A DNA stretch of 10,381 nt from a bacterium (GCA_030018795.1 JASEHA010000049.1:1-10381); one strand, 5' to 3'; shown: positions 1 through 5,887, counted from the first letter of the stretch. Notes: generated by a model from the sequence alone, not told the origin. Numbers and translations are program-made.

Positions 1-128
1 CTACATCCGGCATTTACAGGGATAAGCATTACCAGTATTTGGGTACTTGCCGATTTCAGGTTCGTGTAATCACTGACTACCACAAATATCACGAAAAAAT
101 ACTTGATTTTTTACTTGAGGTATGCTAA
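1..128 (+). CDS. possible 3' end of an unidentified gene (partial)
   Basis: A reading frame beginning at base 3 stays open for 41 codons and stops with TAA at 126-128, which is 38 bases before the start of the next gene. The translated tail is rich in aromatic and charged residues (it includes CRFQVRVITDYHKYHEKILD). I do not recognise the family. The stretch at 80-98 resembles the CACGAAA-rich tracts found between genes elsewhere in the window, so the open frame may be chance. The position, just upstream of a co-directional gene, fits a real gene end equally well. Confidence 0.3.
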   Translation, partial: TSGIYRDKHYQYLGTCRFQVRVITDYHKYHEKILDFLLEVC

Positions 129-166
129 ACTATATAAAATAGTTATCTAAACAAAAGGAGATGGTT

Positions 167-796
167 ATGAAAAGGTTACATTTTTTTGGTTTGGTTATGG
201 GTGCTTGCGTTATTTTCTCAGGTTGCGGACAAGAGGAGAATAAATCACCAGTCCTTGCTACAGTAAATGGTGAGAAGATTACTGTAGCAGATATGAACAG
301 ACAATTGGAGGAAATGCCGCCTGCATATCAGGAGATGTTTTCAGATCCAGTAAATAAGGAGAAATTAGTAACAAGATTAGTTAAAGAAAGGCTTCTTCTT
401 CAAGAAGCAAAAAAGGCTAAATTAGATCAAAGAGAGGATATCAAGAAAAAGATAAAAGCCATAAAAGACCAGTTATTGGTTCAAGAGGTAATTAATTTGA
501 ATGTTATTAGTAAAATAACCATAAGCGATAAAGAGGTGGCAGATTATTATAAGGCAAATAAAGAAAAGATACAACAATATGCCAAGGGGAAGAGCTTTGA
601 TGAGATAAAAGGACAGCTTAAAGAAATAGCCCTTCAAGAAAAGCAGAATGGCTGTTTTGAGAAATGGATTAAAAATCTGGAAGATGAGGCAAAAATAACA
701 AAAAACATGGAAGTGCTTAACCCTCAAACCCAAAAAGGGAAAAACGCTAAGGAGGATACAAAGCGTGCAGGAACACCCACTGGACAGGCTGGTTAA
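167..796 (+). CDS. SurA/PrsA N-terminal-type lipoprotein chaperone lacking a parvulin domain
   Basis: Predicted exported lipoprotein of 209 residues, probably a periplasmic or cell-surface folding factor. An ATG also lies at 161, but AAGGAG (155-160) abuts it and is correctly spaced from the ATG at 167. That start gives a clean signal peptide: KR, a hydrophobic stretch, then lipobox FSGC with the lipidated Cys at residue 20. Residues about 30-125 match the SurA/PrsA N-terminal helical domain (VNGEKIT, LVKERLLLQEAKK, ISDKEVADYYKANKEKI). In this family a parvulin prolyl isomerase domain normally follows. Here the chain passes straight to the closing helix that usually lies after it (SFDEIKGQLKEIALQEKQ, FEKWIKNLEDEAKI). 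The protein is therefore probably a chaperone without isomerase activity. A polar tail of about 25 residues ends the chain, and its last 32 bases overlap mazG. Family assignment is good; the exact client role is unknown. Confidence 0.8.
   Translation: MKRLHFFGLVMGACVIFSGCGQEENKSPVLATVNGEKITVADMNRQLEEMPPAYQEMFSDPVNKEKLVTRLVKERLLLQEAKKAKLDQREDIKKKIKAIKDQLLVQEVINLNVISKITISDKEVADYYKANKEKIQQYAKGKSFDEIKGQLKEIALQEKQNGCFEKWIKNLEDEAKITKNMEVLNPQTQKGKNAKEDTKRAGTPTGQAG
749..755 (+). promoter_or_regulatory. ribosome binding site deciding the mazG GTG start
   Basis: AAGGAGG lies inside the 3' end of the lipoprotein gene, 9 bases before GTG at 765. It supports the GTG as the mazG start and implies translation from an overlapping site within a shared transcript. 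Confidence 0.7.
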
Positions 797-1523
797 GATA
801 ATTGCCAAACTCCGTTCTCCAGAGGGTTGTCCATGGGATAGGGAACAAACAGCTCAAACCCTTAAACCTTACCTTGTTGAGGAAACATATGAGGTTTTAG
901 AAGCAATTGATGAGGGAAACCCTGAAAATCTGAAAGAGGAAATGGGCGATCTGCTTGCTCAACTTCTCATTCATATTCAGATTGTCTCTGAACAGGGTTT
1001 GTTCGATATTGCTGATGTCTTGAATACAGCCTGTGAAAAACTCATTAGAAGGCATCCCCATGTGTTTGGGGATGTAAAACTTGAGAGTGTAGCCGAGGTA
1101 ATGGTTCATTGGGAGGCAATCAAAAGACGGGAAAAAGGGCTTACAGTTAAAGATATTTCTACTGCTACAGATACTATGGACAGGGATGATAATTTCTGTC
1201 CATACAAATCAGCAATCAATGGCATACCAAAAAATCTACCATCACTCCTATTTGCTCATTGCGTTCAAGATAAGATAGAACGGATTGGCTATGAATGGCC
1301 CGGTGCCCAGGAAATACTTGAGGGGCTGACAGCTGATATTGATAAGCTGAAAGCTGTGCATCAAAATGATAGTATTGATGACTTCGAAGAATTGCTCTCT
1401 GCATTGCTATTTGGTCTGACATCTCTGGCAAGACTAAAGAATATTGATGCTGAAGGTATCTTGAGGCGCAAGGTGAAGTGTGTTGTGGATGGATTGGCAA
1501 AAGTGGGCGAAACAAGCAGGTAA
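765..1523 (+). CDS. mazG: MazG family nucleoside triphosphate pyrophosphohydrolase
   Basis: A 252-residue two-domain MazG, close to the usual 260 or so. The family hydrolyses NTPs or dNTPs to the monophosphate and pyrophosphate, cleaning the pool or tuning the stress response. The N-terminal repeat is textbook: GCPWDREQT (21-29), EETYE (39-43, the EExxE metal motif), EEMGD (58-62, the ExxD half) and RRHPHVF (95-101). A linker follows with WEAIKRRE (116-123) and IPKNLPSLLFA. The C-terminal repeat is recognisable (IGYEWP at 174-179, LLFGLTSLARL) but its acidic residues are lost: the EExxE position reads ADIDK (190-194) and the ExxD position reads EELLS (208-212). In E. coli MazG the C-terminal domain is, to my knowledge, the active one, so catalysis here would have to sit in the N-terminal domain. 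Start is GTG with a good Shine-Dalgarno. It overlaps the lipoprotein gene by 32 bases. Confidence 0.93.
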   Translation: MQEHPLDRLVKIIAKLRSPEGCPWDREQTAQTLKPYLVEETYEVLEAIDEGNPENLKEEMGDLLAQLLIHIQIVSEQGLFDIADVLNTACEKLIRRHPHVFGDVKLESVAEVMVHWEAIKRREKGLTVKDISTATDTMDRDDNFCPYKSAINGIPKNLPSLLFAHCVQDKIERIGYEWPGAQEILEGLTADIDKLKAVHQNDSIDDFEELLSALLFGLTSLARLKNIDAEGILRRKVKCVVDGLAKVGETSR

Positions 1524-1608
1524 TTAGACTTACTAAAGAGCAGCCTTAAGGAGTGAACAATTTCGACAAAGCACACAAAGGGTACATGAGCTCACTAAGA
1601 AAAGAATC

Positions 1609-1645
1609 TTCGTGCCTTTTGTGTGTTCTTTGTGCCTTTTGTGGT
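1609..1645. repeat. imperfect tandem TTCGTGCCTTTTGTG motif, two copies
   Basis: TTCGTGCCTTTTGTGTG (1609-1625) is followed 20 bases later by TTTGTGCCTTTTGTGGT (1629-1645). The same CGTG / CTTTTGTG vocabulary recurs at 1682-1700 and, in either orientation, at 2900-2929 and 3029-3056. No function is evident. Confidence 0.5.
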
Positions 1646-1764
1646 TAGTCTGAAATCAGAATCTGTGGCTTTTTCAAACAATTTTCGTGAATTTCGTGGA
1701 TAATGCAATAAAACTGATAGCTATTTTCAACCGCACAGGTCGAAATCTTGCGTCTCTACTTCCC

Positions 1765-1814
1765 CCATTACGAATTGAACGCATCAAGTGGGCTATACTA
1801 AGAGGCGTTAAATC
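1765..1814 (+). repeat. decayed third copy of the dispersed 114-bp repeat
   Basis: CCATTACGAATTGAACGCAT and the bases after it match the right half of the element at 5629-5742 (CCATTACGAATTGAATGCAT there) through the CATCAAGT stretch and AAGAG. About 10 bases are then missing before CGTTAAATC. Orientation is the same as the 5629 copy and opposite to the 2592 copy. Confidence 0.65.
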
Positions 1815-1856
1815 CAATACTGTTCGGAATGATTCTTGCTTAACCTAAGCAAAAAA

Positions 1857-1920
1857 GCACCAGAGCATCAGTAAAGAATTTAACTGAGACTCTGGTGCAC
1901 TGGTGACTGATGCACTGGTG
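1857..1920. repeat. CACCAG-type hairpin plus direct repeat
   Basis: GCACCAGAG (1857-1865) pairs with CTCTGGTGC (1890-1898). After a 2x2 mismatch, TCAGT pairs with ACTGA further in, giving a 16-position arm around an A/T-rich loop. CACTGGTG then occurs twice (1898-1905 and 1913-1920). The 12-base word CCAGAGCATCAG (1860-1871) recurs at 5745-5756 beside the perfect palindrome, so both belong to one family. It is not a terminator: no T-run follows. Confidence 0.65.
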
Positions 1921-1965
1921 TTTAACACTTACTATAGCTTTAATTTTGAGAAGAGGAATGGTGAC

Positions 1966-2483
1966 ATGAATAAATAGCTTGGTTCCAATAGAGAGAATAG
2001 AGGGCAAAATACTTTTGATTAGGGGTCAGAAGGTGATGTTGGATAGGGATCTGGCAGAGTTGTATGGGGGTAGAAACCAAGTATTTAATTCGTCAGGTTA
2101 AAAGAAATATAGAACGGTTCCCAGAAGATTTTATGTTTCAGCTAACAAAGGAAGAGTTTTTGAGGTGCCAAAATGTCACCTCAAGTTGGGGTGGAAGAAG
2201 ATACTTGCCTTATGCCTTCACAGAACAAGGAGTTGCTATGCTTTCATCTGTACTTAACAGTAAAAGGGCAATTATGGTCAATATCCAGATTATGAGAACA
2301 TTCACCAAACTCAGGGGAATCCTTTCTACTCACAAAGAACTTGCTCATAAATTAGCTGAGCATGAAAGAAAGATTGAAAGGCATGATACCGAAATCAAAG
2401 CTGTTTTTGAGGTAATCCATCAATTGATGTCTCCACCTACCAAAGAAATGAAGAAGATAGGGTTTAAACAGAGAGAAGATTAA
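1966..2483 (+). pseudogene. ORF6N-domain DNA-binding protein, broken by two +1 frameshifts
   Basis: Recognised as an ORF6N (KilA-N-related) protein, a family of small DNA-binding proteins common in phages and mobile DNA. The downstream part reads in one frame from about 2067 to 2483 and contains the family core (VKRNIERFPEDFMFQLTKEE, SSWGGRRYLPYAFTEQGVAM, NIQIMRTFTKLR) and a charged coiled-coil-like tail ending in KKIGFKQRED. The family's N-terminus (LVPIERIEGKILLIRGQKVM, LDRDLAELYG) is present just upstream but in another frame. Removing one G from the five-G run at 2066-2070 joins it as LYGVETK. A second extra base near 1975 separates it from ATG 1966 (ATGAATAAA then AGC), which has AGAGGA 8 bases upstream. 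The ATG at 2064 is thus a poor start. Either a dying gene or two homopolymer sequencing errors would explain this. Confidence 0.8.
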
Positions 2484-2538
2484 CCACTTGAGAGGATAAA
2501 TGGATAAAACTCGATGTTCAAGTTTTTACTGGTGACCA

Positions 2539-2602
2539 AGCAAGGAGGCGAGAGGGCGAGAGGGCGAGAAAAGTGGGATTCGATGAAAAAATGATTGCAA
2601 CG
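2539..2602. repeat. GCGAGAGG direct repeat, copy 1
   Basis: This segment starts AGCAAGGAGGCGAGAGGGCG and ends with GATTCGATGAAAAAATGAT plus a few bases. It recurs with few differences 194 bases downstream. Inside it is an 8-bp tandem, GCGAGAGG x2 then GCGAGAAA (2548-2571). Confidence 0.7.
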
Positions 2603-2705
2603 TCTTTCATGTCTCTTATTGTGTACTACTTGATGCATTCAATTCGTAATGGGAAAGGATAAGATATGATGAAAAAGGCTGATATTTGTTGATTCCGAAT
2701 TGTTT
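2592..2705 (-). repeat. dispersed 114-bp repeat, inverted copy A
   Basis: The reverse complement of this segment aligns without gaps to 5629-5742 with about 9 mismatches by eye (roughly 92 percent identity). The stretch running from CATTACGAATTGAATGCATC to GACATGAAAGACGTT is identical. The left end in that orientation is AAACAATTCGGAATCAACAA. No open reading frame spans it. Confidence 0.85.
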
Positions 2706-2732
2706 GAAAGAAGTAGTAGGAGGAAATTGTCG

Positions 2733-2796
2733 AGCAAGGAGACGAGAAGGCGAGAGGGCGAGGAAAATGAGATTCGATGAAAAAATGATGGCAATG
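2733..2796. repeat. GCGAGAGG direct repeat, copy 2
   Basis: Direct repeat of 2539-2602 with a constant offset of 194 bases (for example GATTCGATGAAAAAATGAT at 2577 and 2771). The two copies bracket most of copy A of the 114-bp element. A short inverted relative, TTTTTCTCGCCTTTCTCGCC, lies at 6293-6312. Confidence 0.7.
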
Positions 2797-2837
2797 CCTC
2801 TTATTTTTTCTCATTGAACTGCCTTGAGATACTAAAC

Positions 2838-2866
2838 GTAGAGACAAGGCAATGCCTTGTCTCTAC
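2838..2866. repeat. 29-bp palindrome with a 1-base centre
   Basis: GTAGAGACAAGGCA (2838-2851) pairs perfectly with TGCCTTGTCTCTAC (2853-2866) around a single A. GTAGAGAC...GTCTCTAC palindromes are known as dispersed short repeats in several bacterial lineages. A terminator role is unlikely because no T-run follows on either strand. Confidence 0.75.
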
Positions 2867-3098
2867 CGCTCAGCCATAAGATATTACAATATATAATTAA
2901 AGCACGAAATACACGAAAAGACACAAAAAATGGATAATCCATGCTACCTTGTGCATTGCCTATCTGCAAATATACCCACTCAGACGACTATGTTGTAGGG
3001 AAGCACAGCAGAAACAACTTATGAATCCGAATTTTTCGTGTTTTTCGTAGTTGTTTTTCAACATGGCTGAGTAGTTACGGAATTTTTTTTAATTATAC

Positions 3099-3105
3099 AA
3101 GGAGG
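3099..3105 (+). promoter_or_regulatory. purH ribosome binding site
   Basis: AAGGAGG, 8 bases before ATG 3114. It fixes the purH start. Confidence 0.8.
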
Positions 3106-3113
3106 TATAAATC

Positions 3114-4670
3114 ATGATCAAAATCAAACGAGCATTAATAAGTGTTTCAGACAAAACGGGGTTGATTCCACTGGCAAGTTTCCTGTCAAGTATTGGCTGT
3201 GAAATCCTTTCTACAGGTGGCACGGCATCAACATTATCTGAGGCAGGGTTTAATGTCATCCCGGTATCTGATGTTACTCACTTCCCAGAGATGCTGGATG
3301 GCAGGGTAAAAACCCTTCATCCAAATATCCATGGCGGCATCCTTGCCCAGCGGACTTCAGAGCACCTTAGCCAGCTTAAGGAGCATTCCATCACCCCGAT
3401 TGACCTTGTTGTGGTTAATCTATATCCTTTTGAGGCAACGGTTTCTAAACCCAATGTTTCTCTTGAAGAAGCAGTTGAAAATATTGATATCGGTGGTCCA
3501 ACCATGATTCGGGCAGCAGCTAAAAACAACAAGTTTGTTGGGGTCATTGTTAACCCAGCCAGCTATAAGGAATTAATCCTTACCATGCAGGAAAATGATA
3601 ACTGCATTCCAGAGGAGATAAGTTTTAAGTGGGCAGTAGAGGCTTTTACGCACTGTGCTGCCTATGATACCATTATCTCTCAATACCTTTATCAGCAAAT
3701 TCATGAGGCACCAGAATTTCCAGAGATACTAAACCTTACCTACCGAAAGCATCAAGGGCTAAGATATGGTGAAAATCCTCATCAAAACGCAGCCTTTTAT
3801 CATCAGGTAAGCAGCCCTGAGCCATGCGTGGCTACTGCTCAGCAGATTCACGGCAAGGAGCTTTCATTCAACAATATCCTTGATTTGAATTATGCGATAG
3901 AGCTGACAAAGGAGTTTAAGGATACATCCGCATGTATCATCATTAAACACAATACCCCTTGTGGGACGGCTATATCTAAGAATCAGGCAGATGCTTATCA
4001 GCTTGCCTTTGAATGCGACACTGTTTCTGCCTTTGGCGGGATTGTTGGGTTCAATGAATGCGTGACTACAGATACAGCCAGAAAATTGACAAATATCTTT
4101 TTAGAAGCAGTTGCAGCTCCGGATTATGAGGATAAAGCACTTGAGATATTGAAAGCCAAAAAGGATTTGCGTATTCTTAAGATTAATTCACCAAAACCAG
4201 GACCAGTATTGCCAGAGATGGACATGAAGAAAACTGTGGGCGGAATGTTGGTGCAAAATCGTGACCTCAAACAGGTGTCAGCAGAACAGCTAAAGGTGGT
4301 TACTCAAAGGATACCTACCGAGGAGGAGATTACTACCCTTTTATTTGCATGGAAGGTAGCTAAACATGTCAAGTCAAATGCCATTGTGCTTGCTCAACCA
4401 GACAGAACGGTTGGTGTTGGACCTGGTCAGACCTCAAGGGTGGAATCTGTAAAGATTGCTGTTAGTAAGGCAGGGGACAAGGCTAATGGTTCATGTCTGG
4501 CATCCGATGCCTTTTTCCCATTTCCCGATGGGATAGAAGAGGCAGCTAAGGCAGGGGTCAAAGCGATTATTCAGCCCGGCGGCTCACTCCGTGATGAAGA
4601 ATCAATCAGGGTAGCAGATCAATATGGTATTGCTATGGTGTTTACTGGTATAAGGCATTTTCGGCATTAA
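3114..4670 (+). CDS. purH: bifunctional AICAR formyltransferase / IMP cyclohydrolase
   Basis: Catalyses the last two steps of de novo purine synthesis in the cytoplasm: formylation of AICAR by 10-formyltetrahydrofolate, then ring closure to IMP. Its 518 residues match the usual length of about 510-530. The N-terminal MGS-like cyclohydrolase domain shows SVSDKTG (10-16), STGGTA (33-38), HFPEMLDGRVKTLHP (56-70) and HGGILA (73-78). The formyltransferase part shows RYGENPHQ (217-224), the catalytic KH pair in KHNTPCG (278-284), SAFGGIVGFN, GGMLVQNRD, WKVAKHVKSNAIV, VGPGQTSRVES, SDAFFPFPDG and the C-terminal FTGIRHFRH. The usual Asn of KHxNPCG is Thr, a position that is Ser in the human enzyme, so activity should be kept. 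The gene stands alone between repeat fields, with no other purine gene in view. The aminotransferase gene follows after 66 bases. Confidence 0.97.
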   Translation: MIKIKRALISVSDKTGLIPLASFLSSIGCEILSTGGTASTLSEAGFNVIPVSDVTHFPEMLDGRVKTLHPNIHGGILAQRTSEHLSQLKEHSITPIDLVVVNLYPFEATVSKPNVSLEEAVENIDIGGPTMIRAAAKNNKFVGVIVNPASYKELILTMQENDNCIPEEISFKWAVEAFTHCAAYDTIISQYLYQQIHEAPEFPEILNLTYRKHQGLRYGENPHQNAAFYHQVSSPEPCVATAQQIHGKELSFNNILDLNYAIELTKEFKDTSACIIIKHNTPCGTAISKNQADAYQLAFECDTVSAFGGIVGFNECVTTDTARKLTNIFLEAVAAPDYEDKALEILKAKKDLRILKINSPKPGPVLPEMDMKKTVGGMLVQNRDLKQVSAEQLKVVTQRIPTEEEITTLLFAWKVAKHVKSNAIVLAQPDRTVGVGPGQTSRVESVKIAVSKAGDKANGSCLASDAFFPFPDGIEEAAKAGVKAIIQPGGSLRDEESIRVADQYGIAMVFTGIRHFRH

Positions 4671-4681
4671 TACACCTGTAA

Positions 4682-4700
4682 CATAAGCATCCTGCTTGTG
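4682..4700. repeat. short palindrome with TCC centre
   Basis: CATAAGCA (4682-4689) pairs with TGCTTGTG (4693-4700) around TCC, with one T-G wobble. The same design appears at 6238-6256, and a related inverted form, CACAAGCAGGATACTTGTATG-like, lies at 6424-6444. It lies between purH and the aminotransferase gene. With no T-run following, it is not a good terminator. Confidence 0.5.
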
Positions 4701-4736
4701 GTTTAGTTGCTCTGACTTTTGAACAAGGACAATCTA

Positions 4737-5573
4737 ATGACTATATACCTGAATGGTGAATACATCCAACAAGAGCAGGCTGCTGAATGTGCTCTATCCT
4801 TTGTGGGCGGGGTATTTGAAACCATGCGGGCATATGATGGCAGGATATTCAGGCTGTCTGAGCATATCAAAAGGCTTTTCATGTCTGCAAAATTTCTGGG
4901 GATGAGTATTTCGTATGCAGGTGAAGAACTCGAAGAGATATGCTGTCAAGCATTGGAAGATAGCGGGCTAAAAGATGCACAGATTAGAATAAGCATCAGG
5001 GATAAAACACGAGACACAGAATGCAGGATACAAACCCATGATAACACATTCTCAGATAAAGATTTGTTAATAATTGTCAGGCAGCTGCCGCAAATATCAT
5101 CTAAAAAAGGTGTGGTAATTGCTACCTCATCACTTGTTAAGCAGCCACTACTGCCGCAGGCAAAATCATCAGATTTTTTATCAGGCATTCTTGCAAGGGC
5201 AGAAGCTTATGTGGATAATCCCTTTGAGGTTGTGTTTCTAAACCGTCATGGTTATGTGACTGAGGGGACAGTCAGCAATATCTTTATGGTCAGAGATGGC
5301 ATGGTTATTACCCCGCCTGTGTATCTTGGATTGTTAAATGGGATTACACGGCAGTGTGTGCTTGAGATAGCCATACAGACAGGGATAAAAACCATGCAGG
5401 TGCCGTTTGCAAGATACGATCTGTTTACAGCAGATGAGGTTTTCCTTACTAATTCAACTATCGAGATATTGCCTGTGTCTCTTGTAGATGGAAGAAAGAT
5501 TGAGAATAGAAAATGCGAAATAATCAAAGTATTGCAAGAGGGTTATCAACAAGTGGTGAATAGAGAGGTATAG
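4737..5573 (+). CDS. class IV PLP-dependent aminotransferase (PabC / IlvE / D-amino acid type)
   Basis: A fold-type IV PLP enzyme of 278 residues. The family includes aminodeoxychorismate lyase (PabC, folate synthesis), branched-chain aminotransferase and D-amino acid aminotransferase, and the sequence alone does not separate them. A TTG lies in frame at 4719, but AAGGA (4725-4729) is 7 bases before ATG 4737, and the family typically begins at MxIYLNGE, so ATG is preferred. Visible features are VFETMRAYDGRIFRLSEHIKRL (26-47; likely PLP lysine K143 in QAKSSDFLSGILARAEA), EGTVSNIF (176-183, with the PLP-contacting Glu), GLLNGITR and the late LTNSTIEILPVSLVDGRKI. The common DRGFxxGDG segment before VFET is shortened and reads LSFVGG. 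Lying after purH, a folate-cofactor user, a PabC role is attractive but unproven. Confidence 0.85.
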   Translation: MTIYLNGEYIQQEQAAECALSFVGGVFETMRAYDGRIFRLSEHIKRLFMSAKFLGMSISYAGEELEEICCQALEDSGLKDAQIRISIRDKTRDTECRIQTHDNTFSDKDLLIIVRQLPQISSKKGVVIATSSLVKQPLLPQAKSSDFLSGILARAEAYVDNPFEVVFLNRHGYVTEGTVSNIFMVRDGMVITPPVYLGLLNGITRQCVLEIAIQTGIKTMQVPFARYDLFTADEVFLTNSTIEILPVSLVDGRKIENRKCEIIKVLQEGYQQVVNREV

Positions 5574-5628
5574 CCCACACGATTTGTTAAAGAACCACAA
5601 TCACAATTTTCTCCTGCCACTTTCCTTA

Positions 5629-5742
5629 AAACAATTCGGAATCAACAAATAGCAGCCTTTTTTATCATGTCTTGATCTCTTCCATTACGAATTGAATGCA
5701 TCAAGTAGTACACAATAAGAGACATGAAAGACGTTACAATCA
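5629..5742 (+). repeat. dispersed 114-bp repeat, copy B
   Basis: Begins AAACAATTCGGAATCAACAA and ends GACGTTACAATCA. It is the inverted partner of 2592-2705 and the best-preserved pair in the window. It is followed 2 bases later by CCAGAGCATCAG and the 48-bp palindrome. Confidence 0.85.
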
Positions 5743-5749
5743 GTCCAGA

Positions 5750-5797
5750 GCATCAGGCACCAGAACACCAGTTAACTGGTGTTCTGGTGCCTGATGC
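5750..5797. repeat. 48-bp perfect palindrome, no spacer
   Basis: The left arm (5750-5773, containing CATCAGGCACCAGAACACCA) and right arm (5774-5797, containing TGGTGTTCTGGTGCCTGATG) are exact reverse complements of 24 bases each. The centre is GTTAAC, with no loop bases. Vocabulary is shared with the hairpin at 1857-1898. Such a structure can extrude as a cruciform or form a long RNA hairpin. No T-run follows, so termination is not indicated. Confidence 0.9.
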
Positions 5798-5858
5798 CTA
5801 TGCAGGTCGCAGCTGCAAGAATACCATCTGGCATTTTACATTTCCAGAAAAATATCCC

Positions 5859-5887
5859 TTGACAAGTATTAAGTCTTAGTGTATAAT
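5859..5887 (+). promoter_or_regulatory. consensus sigma-70-type promoter of the tRNA cluster
   Basis: TTGACA at 5859-5864 and TATAAT at 5882-5887, separated by exactly 17 bases. Both hexamers are perfect. The first tRNA base is at 5899, so the predicted transcription start (about 5893-5895) leaves only a few leader bases. It is the strongest promoter recognisable in the window, as expected for stable RNA. Confidence 0.9.

Larger units (their letters stand above)
1524..1965. other. gene-free, repeat-rich intergenic region
   Basis: No coding frame with protein-like character is visible on either strand. The region contains two tandem-like copies of a TGCCTTTTGTG motif (1609-1645), a TTTTCGTGAATTTCGTGGA tract (1682-1700), a decayed copy of the dispersed 114-bp repeat (1765-1814), a perfect 7-bp hairpin (1836-1852) and a CACCAG-type hairpin (1857-1898). 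Confidence 0.7.
2484..3113. other. gene-free repeat field upstream of purH
   Basis: A stretch of 630 bases without a credible coding frame. In order it contains the first GCGAGAGG-rich direct repeat (2539-2602), an inverted copy of the dispersed 114-bp repeat (2592-2705), the second direct repeat (2733-2796), a 29-bp palindrome (2838-2866), CACGAAA tracts (2900-2929) and their near-complement (3029-3056). Any purH promoter must lie here, but I could not pick a convincing one, and I see no known riboswitch. Confidence 0.65.
5574..5858. other. gene-free repeat field before the tRNA cluster
   Basis: After an unremarkable 55 bases this contains copy B of the dispersed repeat (5629-5742), the perfect palindrome (5750-5797) and about 60 bases of unique-looking sequence leading to the tRNA promoter. 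I see no protein gene. Confidence 0.65.

Noticed and set aside
103..131. TTGATT-N17-TAAACT as a promoter for the lipoprotein gene
   Set aside because: Both hexamers are weak (4 of 6) and it would lie within a possible upstream gene; not distinguishable from background in AT-rich DNA.
473..808. 111-codon open frame on the - strand
   Set aside because: It is antisense to the lipoprotein gene, with a composition expected from AT-rich complement and no start signal.
1836..1852. TTGCTTA-ACC-TAAGCAA hairpin as a terminator
   Set aside because: It is followed by As on the + strand, and on the - strand the Ts precede rather than follow it.
2064..2066. ATG 2064 as the true start of the ORF6N protein
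   Set aside because: It would remove the conserved N-terminal part of the domain that is present just upstream in another frame, and it has no Shine-Dalgarno.
2484..3113. Possible CRISPR array or riboswitch upstream of purH
   Set aside because: The repeats are few, of unequal spacing and partly inverted, with no spacer pattern; no recognisable riboswitch core is present.
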